DNA from: Paenibacillus pabuli
Lineage (GTDB): Bacteria; Bacillota; Bacilli; Paenibacillales; Paenibacillaceae
DNA length: 64,000 bases
Reading direction: 5' to 3'
NCBI RefSeq assembly: GCF_039831995.1
Contig: NZ_JBDOIO010000003.1
Location: 1,364,001-1,428,000, forward strand
Shown: in pieces, positions 16,760 to 25,463 of the stretch
Position numbering within the stretch: position 1 is the first letter of the stretch
Layout of the letters: the number at the start of each line of letters is the position of its first letter
The notes under the pieces: generated by a model
Database searches by the model: none
What the model was told of the DNA's origin: nothing
What the model saw: only the letters and a program-made list of their open reading frames with translations
Translations under genes and position numbers: made by a program

Positions 16760-19700
16760 TCAGTTAGGCCACACCAATTTGTCCATCATTGCGTACAAAA
16801 GCGCAGCCGATTCGGCACGGGTCGCCTCGGCAAGCGGCTTCACCTCGCTGTTGTACCCGCGGGCGATGCCTAAATCCACAAGTAAGGCCACACTGTCCCA
16901 GGCATATGAACGGATTACAGAAGCGTCGCGGAAGCGAGCAAGGCTATCCGTGGAAGCCGATTTGGGCTCGACCAGCCCAGCCACGCCCAAAGCTCTTACC
17001 GTTAGCGTCATCATTTCCTGGCGGTTGATGATGGCTTCAGGCTTAAACCGCCCATCCCCGGCACCGCTCGTGATGCCAAGCGAGCGAGCGATAGTAACCG
17101 CTTCGTAGTACGAAGCGTCCGGGCTGACATCCGAGAACGGAATATCAGGCGAAGCGTTCAAGCCAAGTGCCGTAATCAGCCACTGCACGTATTGGCCGCG
17201 CGTCATCTCCTGTTTCGGATGTAATTGACTTGCGTTGCCGCTTACCGTTGCATCAATGACGCCTCGGACAGCCAGTGCCTCCATTGCTTTTTTGGCCCAT
17301 GGTACATCGGCCAGATCTGCGAATTCCTGCTGATCGAAGGCTACGGCATAACTGCCTGCTCCAGACGTCACAGGGAAGGCGACTTCCCCCTTCTCTTGAT
17401 CATAACGGCTTGGTGGCAACGGGGTTGCCAAATGATTCGCATTCAGGGCAAACGCTACAATTCTATCTGACTCTGAACCTTGTATTGTTTTATAAGGCAG
17501 ATGAAGCTTCAGATTATGTGTCCCTGGCCAAGGATCTCCGTCCAGATTGAGTTCAAGCCGGACTCCGTGCTGCGTTCCGAGTTTCTCGGCGGCTGTTTTT
17601 GGCAGCTCCACACGGATCAAACGTACTTTAGCCATCTCGTGGCCCGCTAAATCTTCTGTTCGAAGCGTCACAGGAAGCTCCAATGTCCCAAATTCCGTAA
17701 CGATATGGAACACATGCGATTCCCCTTGATCAGCCAACGCCGAGGCTGGCAGGGACACTTCATAAGCGCTTGCCCCTGTGACTGGCTTCTGCCGAAGTTC
17801 GATCAGACGGATACCGGCACTACCTGTAGGAGGTGCAACTTTGAAGGCTTCTTGGATTACAGAAGCATTCACTTTCGTCTGCACTACCCCATCCTTGTCA
17901 ACCACACCTTGTAACTCAAGGATGGAACGGTCTTTTTGCGGTTTAAGTTGTGGCGAAGAATTCCCTGCCGCCGGAGTACCGGGCCCCGGTTGTCCTCCGG
18001 ATTGGCTTGAACCTCCGTTTGAATTCCCACCTGAACTGCCACCCGAACCATCGGAGCCTGAGCCACCTGGGGAAGGCGTATAAGCGGGTACGTTCACCGT
18101 TAACGGCTTGGTCATGGCTTTTCTGTCATCCGAGGTTCGAGTAACCTCCAGCTCCAGTGTTACCGTTGTTTCCTTGGATGGCGGAACGATTGTTCCATCC
18201 GTTTGAATGACAGATGGTAACGAGCTGGCAGTGATCTTTACTGTAAAACCTTGCGGTACGACCGGCAGGTTCAGCTTCTTGGCACCTGCAGATGGCTGCT
18301 CCAGTGTTGTAATGCGTGCAGCCACATCGGCAGCGGCCTCTTCGGCCGTACGCACTAGATAAGCAGAGGATAAACCACGAATGGTATGCCCTGACGCGTC
18401 AAAAGCCTCCACTTTGTAATAATAATCGGTGCCAAGATGTAGCCCGCTGTCGGTATATTCCCGCAGACTGCCGCTGTAAACGACATTATACTCGCCCTGC
18501 TCCTTGTTCGAACGGTAGAGCTTATAACTTGCCGCACCTAGCTGAGCATCCCAACGAATGGTAGCACTCGTTGCATCCGATATTTCGGCATTCAGCCCGG
18601 CGTTGTTGTCTATCGGTGGTGGTGCATCGGGTTTGGCGATTACGATCCAGCTGATCAGCGGGTCCTGTGATGCCGTATTGCGCACTGTCAGTTCAAGCTT
18701 ATTCTCCGTAACTACTATACCTGTATGAGCTCTAACATTAGCAGGGGTGTACGTCACCGGCCCTGTGTTATTGCCATTAATCAGGAAGTTCGCCCTGCGG
18801 GACGTATTGGTCCATGGATCGTTGAAGCCTGCGTACACATCATAAGTTCCATTCGGTACTTCAAAAGTGTAGGTAAGATCGCTGCCCTTTGGCGAATTGC
18901 TCACATTGCCACCGTTCAAATAGCGCACGGTCGAGTAGATATCCCCGCCAGCTGAACCGGATGGTAATGCATCGGCAGTAACATAACCCCAATTTCGCCC
19001 TTCCGCCGGCGCATACATCTGATCAGCCGTTCCCGGATTGGCAAGCGAACTTTTCATATAAGAACCCATAAGCTTATAATCAGCCGTTTCATAGCCACCG
19101 CTGTTCACAAAATAGAGTGCATTCTCCGGTATGACATATACACGAACTGCTTGTTTCTTATTCCCGTACTCCGGTGTCGTTACCTGCAGCGTGACCGGTC
19201 CCGGTTTGGCAAAATCCCCTGCCGTGATGGCCCGGTTATCCACCGTCCATACCGCTGGTGTCGGCACAAGCGCCTCCCCGTCCCGCACGTTAACCGTTGT
19301 TGGTAAAGAAGGCACTTTCCCGAGAGGCACGGCTTCAGGCAGCGGGTCGGCGATGTCCACCTTGCCCATTGAATTCAGCAGATCGGGTGTCCAGCTGTCG
19401 TACCATCGAATTGCAATGTCGGAGCCTATGCCAAACTCAATCGGCAAGAATACGTACTTTGCCCCATCATTTGAGAAATCCCCACCGTTCCACGTATCTC
19501 CCACGTAAATGAATTTTCCTTTTTCCGGGTCAACCGGAATAACCGATGTGGTCTGCGTGCCGAACGCCTTGCCTGGATCAGGATCGCTCGGCAGTGTACG
19601 TATAAACGGATTTGTCATCGTGGACCATGGACCAAAAATGTTGTCCGCCACGGTCACCTTGTTTTCGTTCGGGGACCACCCTGACGCACCGGAGGTCAAA

Positions 19701-21973
19701 ATGTAATATTTGCCCTGATACTTGAACATGGCGGGCGCCTCTCGTTGTCCACCCGGGAATACTCTCACGTAATCGACACCATATTCCGCCTGATAGGTGG
19801 AATCACGCACCGGATTGCCTTTCTCATCCGTGAGACCTTGCTTATGCCAACCTGTTACATCGCTGTAATCTTCGTTCAGTTTGGAAATATACAGTGTCAG
19901 GTTTTCCTCACTGGAGTAGATCAGGTATGCCGTACCGTCATCGTCCTTAAACAGCGTCATGTCCCGGGCCATGCCCGGATTGCCCGGCTGGTAATCCTTT
20001 TCCCCTTCCGGAGCTCTGTCCATCCGGTAGCTCTTCTGGTAAACGAACGGCCCCGTTGGGGAATCACTAATGGCATAACCAGCCTGTGCCTTTCCATAAT
20101 TGGCATTATCGTTGTAGGGATCCTTATCTCCGTCCATGTGGGCCCACATAACGTACTTTTTCGTTTTGTCGTTATAGATCACCTTCGGCCGTTCAATGAT
20201 CCGCCCTCTGCGGATATCGGCCCAAATGTCTACCCTATCTTCACGTCCTTCATACAACTTGGAAATCAGCGGGTCATTCTCGAAATCATCCATGGATTGA
20301 ATCATCGTGAGTGCCATGCCTTCATCCGTCCAGTTCAGCAGATCTGTCGAGGAATACACGCGGACCCCAACGGCTGGCCAACCTCCCGTATGGTATTCAC
20401 CATACCAGTAATACTTTTCTGTCTGCTCATCGTAGAAAAAGCCTGCTCCATGCGCGTCGATGGGCTTGCCACCCAGATCCGGCCATAACTGCCCCGGTGT
20501 AAAGCTCGTGCGGATTGTGGCAGCGCTCAGCGGTGCAGATGCAGGAGAAGGGACGCCATCCACTGTTGCCTGAAGGATATAATAATATCCTGTGCCCATC
20601 GTCAGGCCACTATCGTTAAACGTGTTATCATCACCGCTATAGACCTGCTGATACGTACCACCTGCACTGGTGGCCCTGGATACGGAATACGTTACTTCGG
20701 AACCAGGCAGCGCATTCCATCCGAGGGCAATCGACGTATCGGTCACGGCCGAAACGGTAAATTCGGCGGGAGAGTCCATCTGGTACGTTGTCACCTCTGC
20801 CGCTGTAAATTCGGACTCTCCGGCACCGTTATAGGCCGTTACGCGATAGCTGTAGCCTTGGCCTGATGCAAGACCTTGATCCATGTAAGTGAGCGCCTGG
20901 CCTTCGTACACCTGCTCATATTGCTCACTCCCCACGTCGGAGCGAACGATGCGGTAGCCGGTTGCCTTATCCACAGCTGGCCAAGACAATTTCACGCTGG
21001 ATGCATTGAGAGCCGAGGCCTTCAGTTCACCTGGAGCCTGCGGTGCGGTAGCTGCCGTCCGAACCTCAAGCGGTGCCGACCATAATGATTCGGTCATTCC
21101 CCCGTATTCGTAGGCGAGCTTGTAATAATACACCGAGTCGGTACTCAGTCCCTCGTCTACATAACCTAATGATCCGGTGTCAGTCACCAGGGAATATCCC
21201 CCTTCAGGTGCGGAGGAGCGATACAGACGATAGCTTGTCGCGCCTGCTGTCTCGGTCCATTGCAGGGAGACCGAGGACGCCGTCTGACCATGGGTTGAGA
21301 GCACAACATCGTTTCCTGGCGGCGGCTCGGTGATGATCACGTCATCTGCATGAACCGACTGCCAGCGATTGCGAATACCGATGCTGCCCGCACCGTATGT
21401 AGTATCGATCAGATCGAATACTAACCGATTTGCTCCATTTTCGACGATGTACCCGCGAATGGACGTGCCTGACAGCACTATTTTTAGCGTATACCACGTA
21501 TGTTTAGAAAAAGTATAGTCCACTGACTTTAAGGTTGTATCCGCTCCATTCACCCGTTTGGAGAAGACGAGTTTATTGGCGGGAACCTGCATTTGAAAAT
21601 AATAAAAATTGCTTTTATCCTGAAACCTTGGCAAAATCCCTGGATATCCCTGACCATCTCCTGTGTAAAAACGCATGGATACCGTCATGTCGGACATGAT
21701 GTCACCCGTGGAAATGATGCCTTCCCCGGTATCACTCTGAAAAAGCGTATAGTTGGATGCATCCGTTGGGTCCGCGCTGACCTCCCATAGACCTGAGCTT
21801 ACGTTCCATGCGGGTGATGCCACGTAATCCCCGTCGGAAAAATCGTCCTGCAGCAGCGTAACGGGCATGCTGTAAGCATCAGCATATGTCTTGTCTGGCA
21901 GCATCAATGGTCCGGAAGACAACACGAGCGTAGCAGATAACATGAATATCAACGATTTTCTGAGTTTATCCAA
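16760..21973 (-). CDS. S-layer-anchored multidomain glycoside hydrolase family 43 protein
   Basis: A 1737-residue exported enzyme. Domains: signal peptide (1-32), LamG-like lectin fold (about 40-215), three FN3 repeats (222-487), GH43 catalytic domain (about 490-877), bacterial Ig-like (887-948), a carbohydrate-binding-like module (950-1117), a fourth FN3 (1125-1210), Ig-like (1213-1297), Gly/Ser linker (1300-1340), a stalk and three SLH repeats (1551-1737) for cell-wall anchoring. The catalytic domain features AHGAGFFYD, WYGEYHTGG and ARDMTLFKDDDG, resembling GH43 subfamily 24 exo-beta-1,3-galactanases; substrate is inferred as a galactan or arabinogalactan. The start is TTG at 21973, eight bases after GGAGAG. 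Confidence 0.9.
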   Translation of the reverse strand: MDKLRKSLIFMLSATLVLSSGPLMLPDKTYADAYSMPVTLLQDDFSDGDYVASPAWNVSSGLWEVSADPTDASNYTLFQSDTGEGIISTGDIMSDMTVSMRFYTGDGQGYPGILPRFQDKSNFYYFQMQVPANKLVFSKRVNGADTTLKSVDYTFSKHTWYTLKIVLSGTSIRGYIVENGANRLVFDLIDTTYGAGSIGIRNRWQSVHADDVIITEPPPGNDVVLSTHGQTASSVSLQWTETAGATSYRLYRSSAPEGGYSLVTDTGSLGYVDEGLSTDSVYYYKLAYEYGGMTESLWSAPLEVRTAATAPQAPGELKASALNASSVKLSWPAVDKATGYRIVRSDVGSEQYEQVYEGQALTYMDQGLASGQGYSYRVTAYNGAGESEFTAAEVTTYQMDSPAEFTVSAVTDTSIALGWNALPGSEVTYSVSRATSAGGTYQQVYSGDDNTFNDSGLTMGTGYYYILQATVDGVPSPASAPLSAATIRTSFTPGQLWPDLGGKPIDAHGAGFFYDEQTEKYYWYGEYHTGGWPAVGVRVYSSTDLLNWTDEGMALTMIQSMDDFENDPLISKLYEGREDRVDIWADIRRGRIIERPKVIYNDKTKKYVMWAHMDGDKDPYNDNANYGKAQAGYAISDSPTGPFVYQKSYRMDRAPEGEKDYQPGNPGMARDMTLFKDDDGTAYLIYSSEENLTLYISKLNEDYSDVTGWHKQGLTDEKGNPVRDSTYQAEYGVDYVRVFPGGQREAPAMFKYQGKYYILTSGASGWSPNENKVTVADNIFGPWSTMTNPFIRTLPSDPDPGKAFGTQTTSVIPVDPEKGKFIYVGDTWNGGDFSNDGAKYVFLPIEFGIGSDIAIRWYDSWTPDLLNSMGKVDIADPLPEAVPLGKVPSLPTTVNVRDGEALVPTPAVWTVDNRAITAGDFAKPGPVTLQVTTPEYGNKKQAVRVYVIPENALYFVNSGGYETADYKLMGSYMKSSLANPGTADQMYAPAEGRNWGYVTADALPSGSAGGDIYSTVRYLNGGNVSNSPKGSDLTYTFEVPNGTYDVYAGFNDPWTNTSRRANFLINGNNTGPVTYTPANVRAHTGIVVTENKLELTVRNTASQDPLISWIVIAKPDAPPPIDNNAGLNAEISDATSATIRWDAQLGAASYKLYRSNKEQGEYNVVYSGSLREYTDSGLHLGTDYYYKVEAFDASGHTIRGLSSAYLVRTAEEAAADVAARITTLEQPSAGAKKLNLPVVPQGFTVKITASSLPSVIQTDGTIVPPSKETTVTLELEVTRTSDDRKAMTKPLTVNVPAYTPSPGGSGSDGSGGSSGGNSNGGSSQSGGQPGPGTPAAGNSSPQLKPQKDRSILELQGVVDKDGVVQTKVNASVIQEAFKVAPPTGSAGIRLIELRQKPVTGASAYEVSLPASALADQGESHVFHIVTEFGTLELPVTLRTEDLAGHEMAKVRLIRVELPKTAAEKLGTQHGVRLELNLDGDPWPGTHNLKLHLPYKTIQGSESDRIVAFALNANHLATPLPPSRYDQEKGEVAFPVTSGAGSYAVAFDQQEFADLADVPWAKKAMEALAVRGVIDATVSGNASQLHPKQEMTRGQYVQWLITALGLNASPDIPFSDVSPDASYYEAVTIARSLGITSGAGDGRFKPEAIINRQEMMTLTVRALGVAGLVEPKSASTDSLARFRDASVIRSYAWDSVALLVDLGIARGYNSEVKPLAEATRAESAALLYAMMDKLVWPN

Positions 21974-22088
21974 TATCCATTCTCTCCTTTGCCTTGGAAA
22001 ATGAAAGCATGGTTTTTAATGGCACGGTGTTGATGTCCGGCCTATCCTGAGTAACCAGCGTGCGGTATGACGTTTCACCTCCTTCGTG

Positions 22089-22108
22089 TAATGAAATCGG
22101 TTTCATTA
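22089..22108. promoter_or_regulatory. LacI-type operator upstream of the GH43/SLH gene
   Basis: TAATGAAA-TCGG-TTTCATTA is a perfect 8-4-8 palindrome with the TGAAA-N4-TTTCA form and central CG used by LacI-family regulators and CcpA. It lies about 115 bases before the enzyme start, suggesting sugar-dependent control. Confidence 0.6.
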
Positions 22109-22114
22109 GAGCGC

Positions 22115-22176
22115 AAAAAAAGACCCGTCTCCCCTTCTAGTGCAATGATCCCAATACGGATTAACGTGTCTTCTTT
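22115..22176 (-). terminator. Second terminator-like hairpin in the GH43 leader
   Basis: On the minus strand AAAGAAGAC pairs with GTCTTTTTT (one G.U), then a mismatch and CGT/ACG, with a 35-base apical region and a run of seven T. It may be a second stop for the ABC-F transcript or an attenuator before the GH43 gene. Confidence 0.5.
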
Positions 22177-22297
22177 GCCCTAAGTAGTGAAACAGGTTGC
22201 TTATGTCATATCAATGTAAGTGCTTTCTCGAATTATATTATCGCCTTATTGACGCTGTCAACCATATCTCAGATCGGACATTTTTCGCAAAAGCTAC

Positions 22298-22344
22298 GCA
22301 AAAAAACACGCATTCTGCCTGCTTCTGCAAGCAAAATACGCGTT
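22298..22344 (-). terminator. Terminator of the ABC-F gene
   Basis: A 9-bp stem with two G.U pairs (22305-22313 with 22336-22344) and an inner GCTTGC/GCAGGC stem is followed on the minus strand by a run of T. Confidence 0.8.
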
Positions 22345-22461
22345 CTTGGTCACCGGTTCGAGCTTGTTTGCAATTCCGCTTATTCGACACCATTTAACCG
22401 GGGCCATAACGGATGGATCCTCTGGTTGCGACAAGTCTCACCTCTTCATTTCGACATCACT

Positions 22462-24018
22462 TTAGAATACTTTGGTTGTCCACGATTCGCAGTTCCAGGT
22501 TTCCGTCACGACGTCGCGATAGAATTCCGGTTCGTGCGAAATCAACAGAATGCTGCCTTTGTAGGCTTTGAGGGCGCGTTTCAGCTCATCCTTGGCATCC
22601 ACGTCCAGATGGTTCGTAGGCTCATCGAGTACAAGCAGGTTTGTTTCGTTGTTGATCAGTTTGCAGAGACGCACTTTGGCCTTCTCTCCACCGCTCAGCA
22701 CAGCTACCTTACTCTCAATGTGTTTCGTGGTCAGTCCACATTTCGCAAGTGCAGCACGAACCTCGAATTGCGTGTAGGATGGGAACTCCTGCCAGATCTC
22801 TTCGATACAGGTATTATAGTTCGCTTCCTTCATTTCTTGCTGGAAGTACCCGATCTCCAGATGCTCCCCGCGCTGAACCGTTCCTTCCAGGGCTGGAATT
22901 TCACCCAAAATGCTGCGCATCAGGGTTGTTTTACCGATTCCGTTTGCACCCACGAGTGCAATTTTCTGGCCACGCTCCATACGCAGATCCAGCGGTCTGG
23001 ACAATGGTTCGTTGTATCCGATCACAAGCCCTTTGGTTTCAAAAATAAGCTTGCCGGATGTTCTTGCATCACGGAAGTTGAACTGTGGCTTCGGCTTCTC
23101 CTTGGCAAGTTCAATGACATCCATTTTATCGAGCTTCTTCTGTCTGGACATCGCCATGTTGCGTGTTGCCACACTGGCCTTATTTCGTGCAACGAAATCT
23201 TTCAGATCCGCAATTTCCTGCTGCTGACGCTTGTAGGCCGACTCCAGCTGCTGCTTTTTCATTTCATAGACTTCCTGGAAGTGATCATAATCACCCACGT
23301 AACGGGTCAGGTCCTGATTTTCCATATGGTAGATCAAGTTAATGACACTGTTCAGGAATGGAATATCATGTGAGATCAGAATAAAAGCATTCTCATATTC
23401 TTGCAAATAACGCTTCAACCATTCGATATGCTGTTCATCCAGATAGTTCGTCGGCTCGTCGAGGAGCAGAATATCCGGTTTTTCAAGCAACAGCTTGGCG
23501 AGCAGCACTTTGGTCCGTTGACCACCGCTCAGATCATTAACGTCCTTGTCGAGACCGATGTCTGTAAGACCCAGACCGCGTGCAGTCTCGTCCACTTTGG
23601 CATCAATCATATAAAAGTCCTGGTTGGTCAACGTATCCTGGATGGTTCCGACATCCTCAAGCAGCTGTTCCAGTTCCTCGGGAGTAACATCTCCCATCTT
23701 GCCATACATCTCGTTCATTTCCTGCTCCATATCGAACAGGTATTGGAACGCGCTGCGCAGGATATCACGAATCGATTGTCCTTTGTTCAGCACAGCATGC
23801 TGATCGAGATATCCCACGCGCATGCGCTTGGACCACTCGACTTTGCCTTCATCGGGCTGAAGCTTGCCTGTAATAATGTTCATGAAGGTGGATTTACCTT
23901 CACCATTGGCCCCGATCAGTCCAATGTGTTCGCCTTTCAACAGTCGGAAAGATACGTCGTTAAAGATAGCACGGTCACCAAAACCGTGACTTAATTTTTC
24001 CACATTTAATATGCTCAT
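22462..24018 (-). CDS. ABC-F family ATPase (ribosome-associated type)
   Basis: A 518-residue protein with two ABC ATPase domains and no membrane segments. Each has Walker A (GANGEGKST near 37; GANGIGKTT near 349), signature (LSGGQRTKVLL; LSGGEKAKVRL) and Walker B (LLLDEPTNYLD; LVLDEPTNHLD), joined by a charged linker with KKLDK. ABC-F proteins act on the ribosome to relieve stalling or give antibiotic protection. It resembles the housekeeping YfmM-type members of Bacillales more than dedicated resistance proteins, from memory. It stands alone, with its own terminator. Confidence 0.9.
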   Translation of the reverse strand: MSILNVEKLSHGFGDRAIFNDVSFRLLKGEHIGLIGANGEGKSTFMNIITGKLQPDEGKVEWSKRMRVGYLDQHAVLNKGQSIRDILRSAFQYLFDMEQEMNEMYGKMGDVTPEELEQLLEDVGTIQDTLTNQDFYMIDAKVDETARGLGLTDIGLDKDVNDLSGGQRTKVLLAKLLLEKPDILLLDEPTNYLDEQHIEWLKRYLQEYENAFILISHDIPFLNSVINLIYHMENQDLTRYVGDYDHFQEVYEMKKQQLESAYKRQQQEIADLKDFVARNKASVATRNMAMSRQKKLDKMDVIELAKEKPKPQFNFRDARTSGKLIFETKGLVIGYNEPLSRPLDLRMERGQKIALVGANGIGKTTLMRSILGEIPALEGTVQRGEHLEIGYFQQEMKEANYNTCIEEIWQEFPSYTQFEVRAALAKCGLTTKHIESKVAVLSGGEKAKVRLCKLINNETNLLVLDEPTNHLDVDAKDELKRALKAYKGSILLISHEPEFYRDVVTETWNCESWTTKVF

Positions 24019-24178
24019 TCATGACACCTTTTCTATATAGACTTCATTCCTGTATATTATAATCGTTATAACCTGCACAACTCAACGCCAGATTTGCCTT
24101 ATATGCATGAATCGGTTAAAATTTGGCCTTAAACTACTATAGAACGGAGCTCTCTCAGGCGAGCATCAGGTGAACATT

Positions 24179-24631
24179 ATGATTGAAGTAAAACAATCCA
24201 AATTGGGTGATGGCGAGTTTAATCGAGGGGTTTTTGCCACTGTTGATATCCCTAAAGGCCAGTTGATCCACCAGGCCCCAGTTGTCCCTTATCCCAACGA
24301 AGATCACGAACATGTGGAAAAAACAATCCTGGAGGATTATGTATTTGAGTACGGTGCCAATCATACCGCCATTTTGCTGGGATACGGCAGCTTGATCAAT
24401 CATTCGTACGAGCCCAACGCAACCTACGATATCAACTTTGAAAACCATACGTTTGACTTCTATGCTTATACAGATATCAAAGCGGGCGAAGAGGTCCTGA
24501 TCAATTACAATGGCGAAGAAGACAACATGGACCCGTTATGGTTTCTGGACGATTATGAAGAACGAATGCGTGAGCTGAACGAAGCAGAAGAAAGTGACGA
24601 AGAGAACGACAACAACAACGAAACGAAATAA
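24179..24631 (+). CDS. Small SET-domain protein
   Basis: A 150-residue protein made almost entirely of a SET domain: NRGVFATVDIPKGQLI at the N-terminus, LINHSYEPNA in the middle (the NHS motif of the SAM/catalytic knot) and GEEVLINYNGE at the end. The acidic tail (EEDNMD onward) replaces the cysteine-rich post-SET region. Bacterial SET proteins are lysine methyltransferases or relatives with unknown targets. AGGTGA lies five bases before the ATG at 24179; an in-frame GTG at 24170 is less likely. Confidence 0.87.
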   Translation: MIEVKQSKLGDGEFNRGVFATVDIPKGQLIHQAPVVPYPNEDHEHVEKTILEDYVFEYGANHTAILLGYGSLINHSYEPNATYDINFENHTFDFYAYTDIKAGEEVLINYNGEEDNMDPLWFLDDYEERMRELNEAEESDEENDNNNETK

Positions 24632-24747
24632 TCCTGGTAAGATAAATTAGTAATCCGGGAAGAAGTTGAACAATTGCAGTGCACCTTGCTGAGGTTTGCT
24701 AAAACACTCTGGCTGTTCCCTTCACCACAACAAAAAACAACACAAAC

Positions 24748-24779
24748 AAGCAAGTCTTCCTTAAACGGAAAGCTTGCTT
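24748..24779. terminator. Shared terminator between SET and DUF1349 genes
   Basis: Stem AAGCAAG (24748-24754) with CTTGCTT (24773-24779), a 2-base mismatch and TTCC/GGAA inside. It is T-rich on the minus side (GTTTGTGTTGTTTTTTG) and AT-rich on the plus side. Confidence 0.65.
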
Positions 24780-24821
24780 ATTTGGCGTGGAATGAACTCA
24801 TTCAGGCGCTTGTCACCGTTC

Positions 24822-25433
24822 TTAATCAAGTACAGGCGGATCTGTGTGTAAATCCTCATCCGGTGTGGTCGTTCTCCACTTCGTAAATGCCACCTCAAAC
24901 CCTGCACGCTTGGGTGAACACAGAAATGGACCCGCCTGCTTGTCTGTCGGATAAGCAAAACGCGCAACCCGAATGGTCCGCCAAGGATGTTCATCCGTAC
25001 GTGCTCGAATGACTACCGCTTCGTTGTGGTAAGAAGCTCGAATGGTAACCTTCCGTCCACCCCATTCAGGAACGGGAGAAAGTGACCAGTCCGAGAAATG
25101 ATCCGTCACCACAGCACCAATATGGACTACCCCATCATTCACTTCTACTCCGGCCTTGATCCACTGCTCACGACTGTGCCAGAGCATCAAACCTGCCTGA
25201 TCATACAATTCAGTGAAAGAACTCAGATCAAACGTGATTTCAACAGCTTCATTGCCATCCCACGGTGTGAGAAGGGCATGTCCATTTCGATGACAGAACC
25301 CGTAGAACGTGTTCTCCCAAAAATCACTGCCTTCCTCTGCTTCCACGATGAAACGTCCTCCCTCTATACGGGTCGCAACCGGTTCAGTGGTCCATTTCAC
25401 ATCTGTTGTACCAAGAAATTGTGCTGCCGACAT
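24822..25433 (-). CDS. DUF1349 family protein (lectin-like fold)
   Basis: A 203-residue cytoplasmic protein of the DUF1349 family, which has a concanavalin-like beta-sandwich. FWENTFYGFCHRNGHALL, DQAGLMLW and WIKAGVEVNDG are the typical segments. Biochemical role is unknown. The ATG at 25433 lies 11 bases after GGGAGG; a GTG nine bases upstream sits too close to that site. It is only 30 bases after the oxidoreductase stop, so it is probably the last gene of the transporter operon. Confidence 0.85.
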   Translation of the reverse strand: MSAAQFLGTTDVKWTTEPVATRIEGGRFIVEAEEGSDFWENTFYGFCHRNGHALLTPWDGNEAVEITFDLSSFTELYDQAGLMLWHSREQWIKAGVEVNDGVVHIGAVVTDHFSDWSLSPVPEWGGRKVTIRASYHNEAVVIRARTDEHPWRTIRVARFAYPTDKQAGPFLCSPKRAGFEVAFTKWRTTTPDEDLHTDPPVLD

Positions 25434-25463
25434 GTTTCCCACACCCTCCCATAATCAAAGAAA

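Larger units (their letters stand above)
21974..22461. other. Control region between the ABC-F and GH43/SLH genes
   Basis: No gene is supported in these 488 bases. It holds the ABC-F terminator (22298-22344), a second minus-strand terminator-like hairpin (22115-22176) and a LacI-type palindrome (22089-22108). A strong Shine-Dalgarno-like AAGGAGGTGA near 22076-22085 is not followed by a usable start codon. Confidence 0.6.

Noticed and set aside
22249..23373. A 374-codon plus-strand frame across the ABC-F gene
   Set aside because: It mirrors the codons of the ABC-F protein and begins inside a terminator region without a ribosome site.
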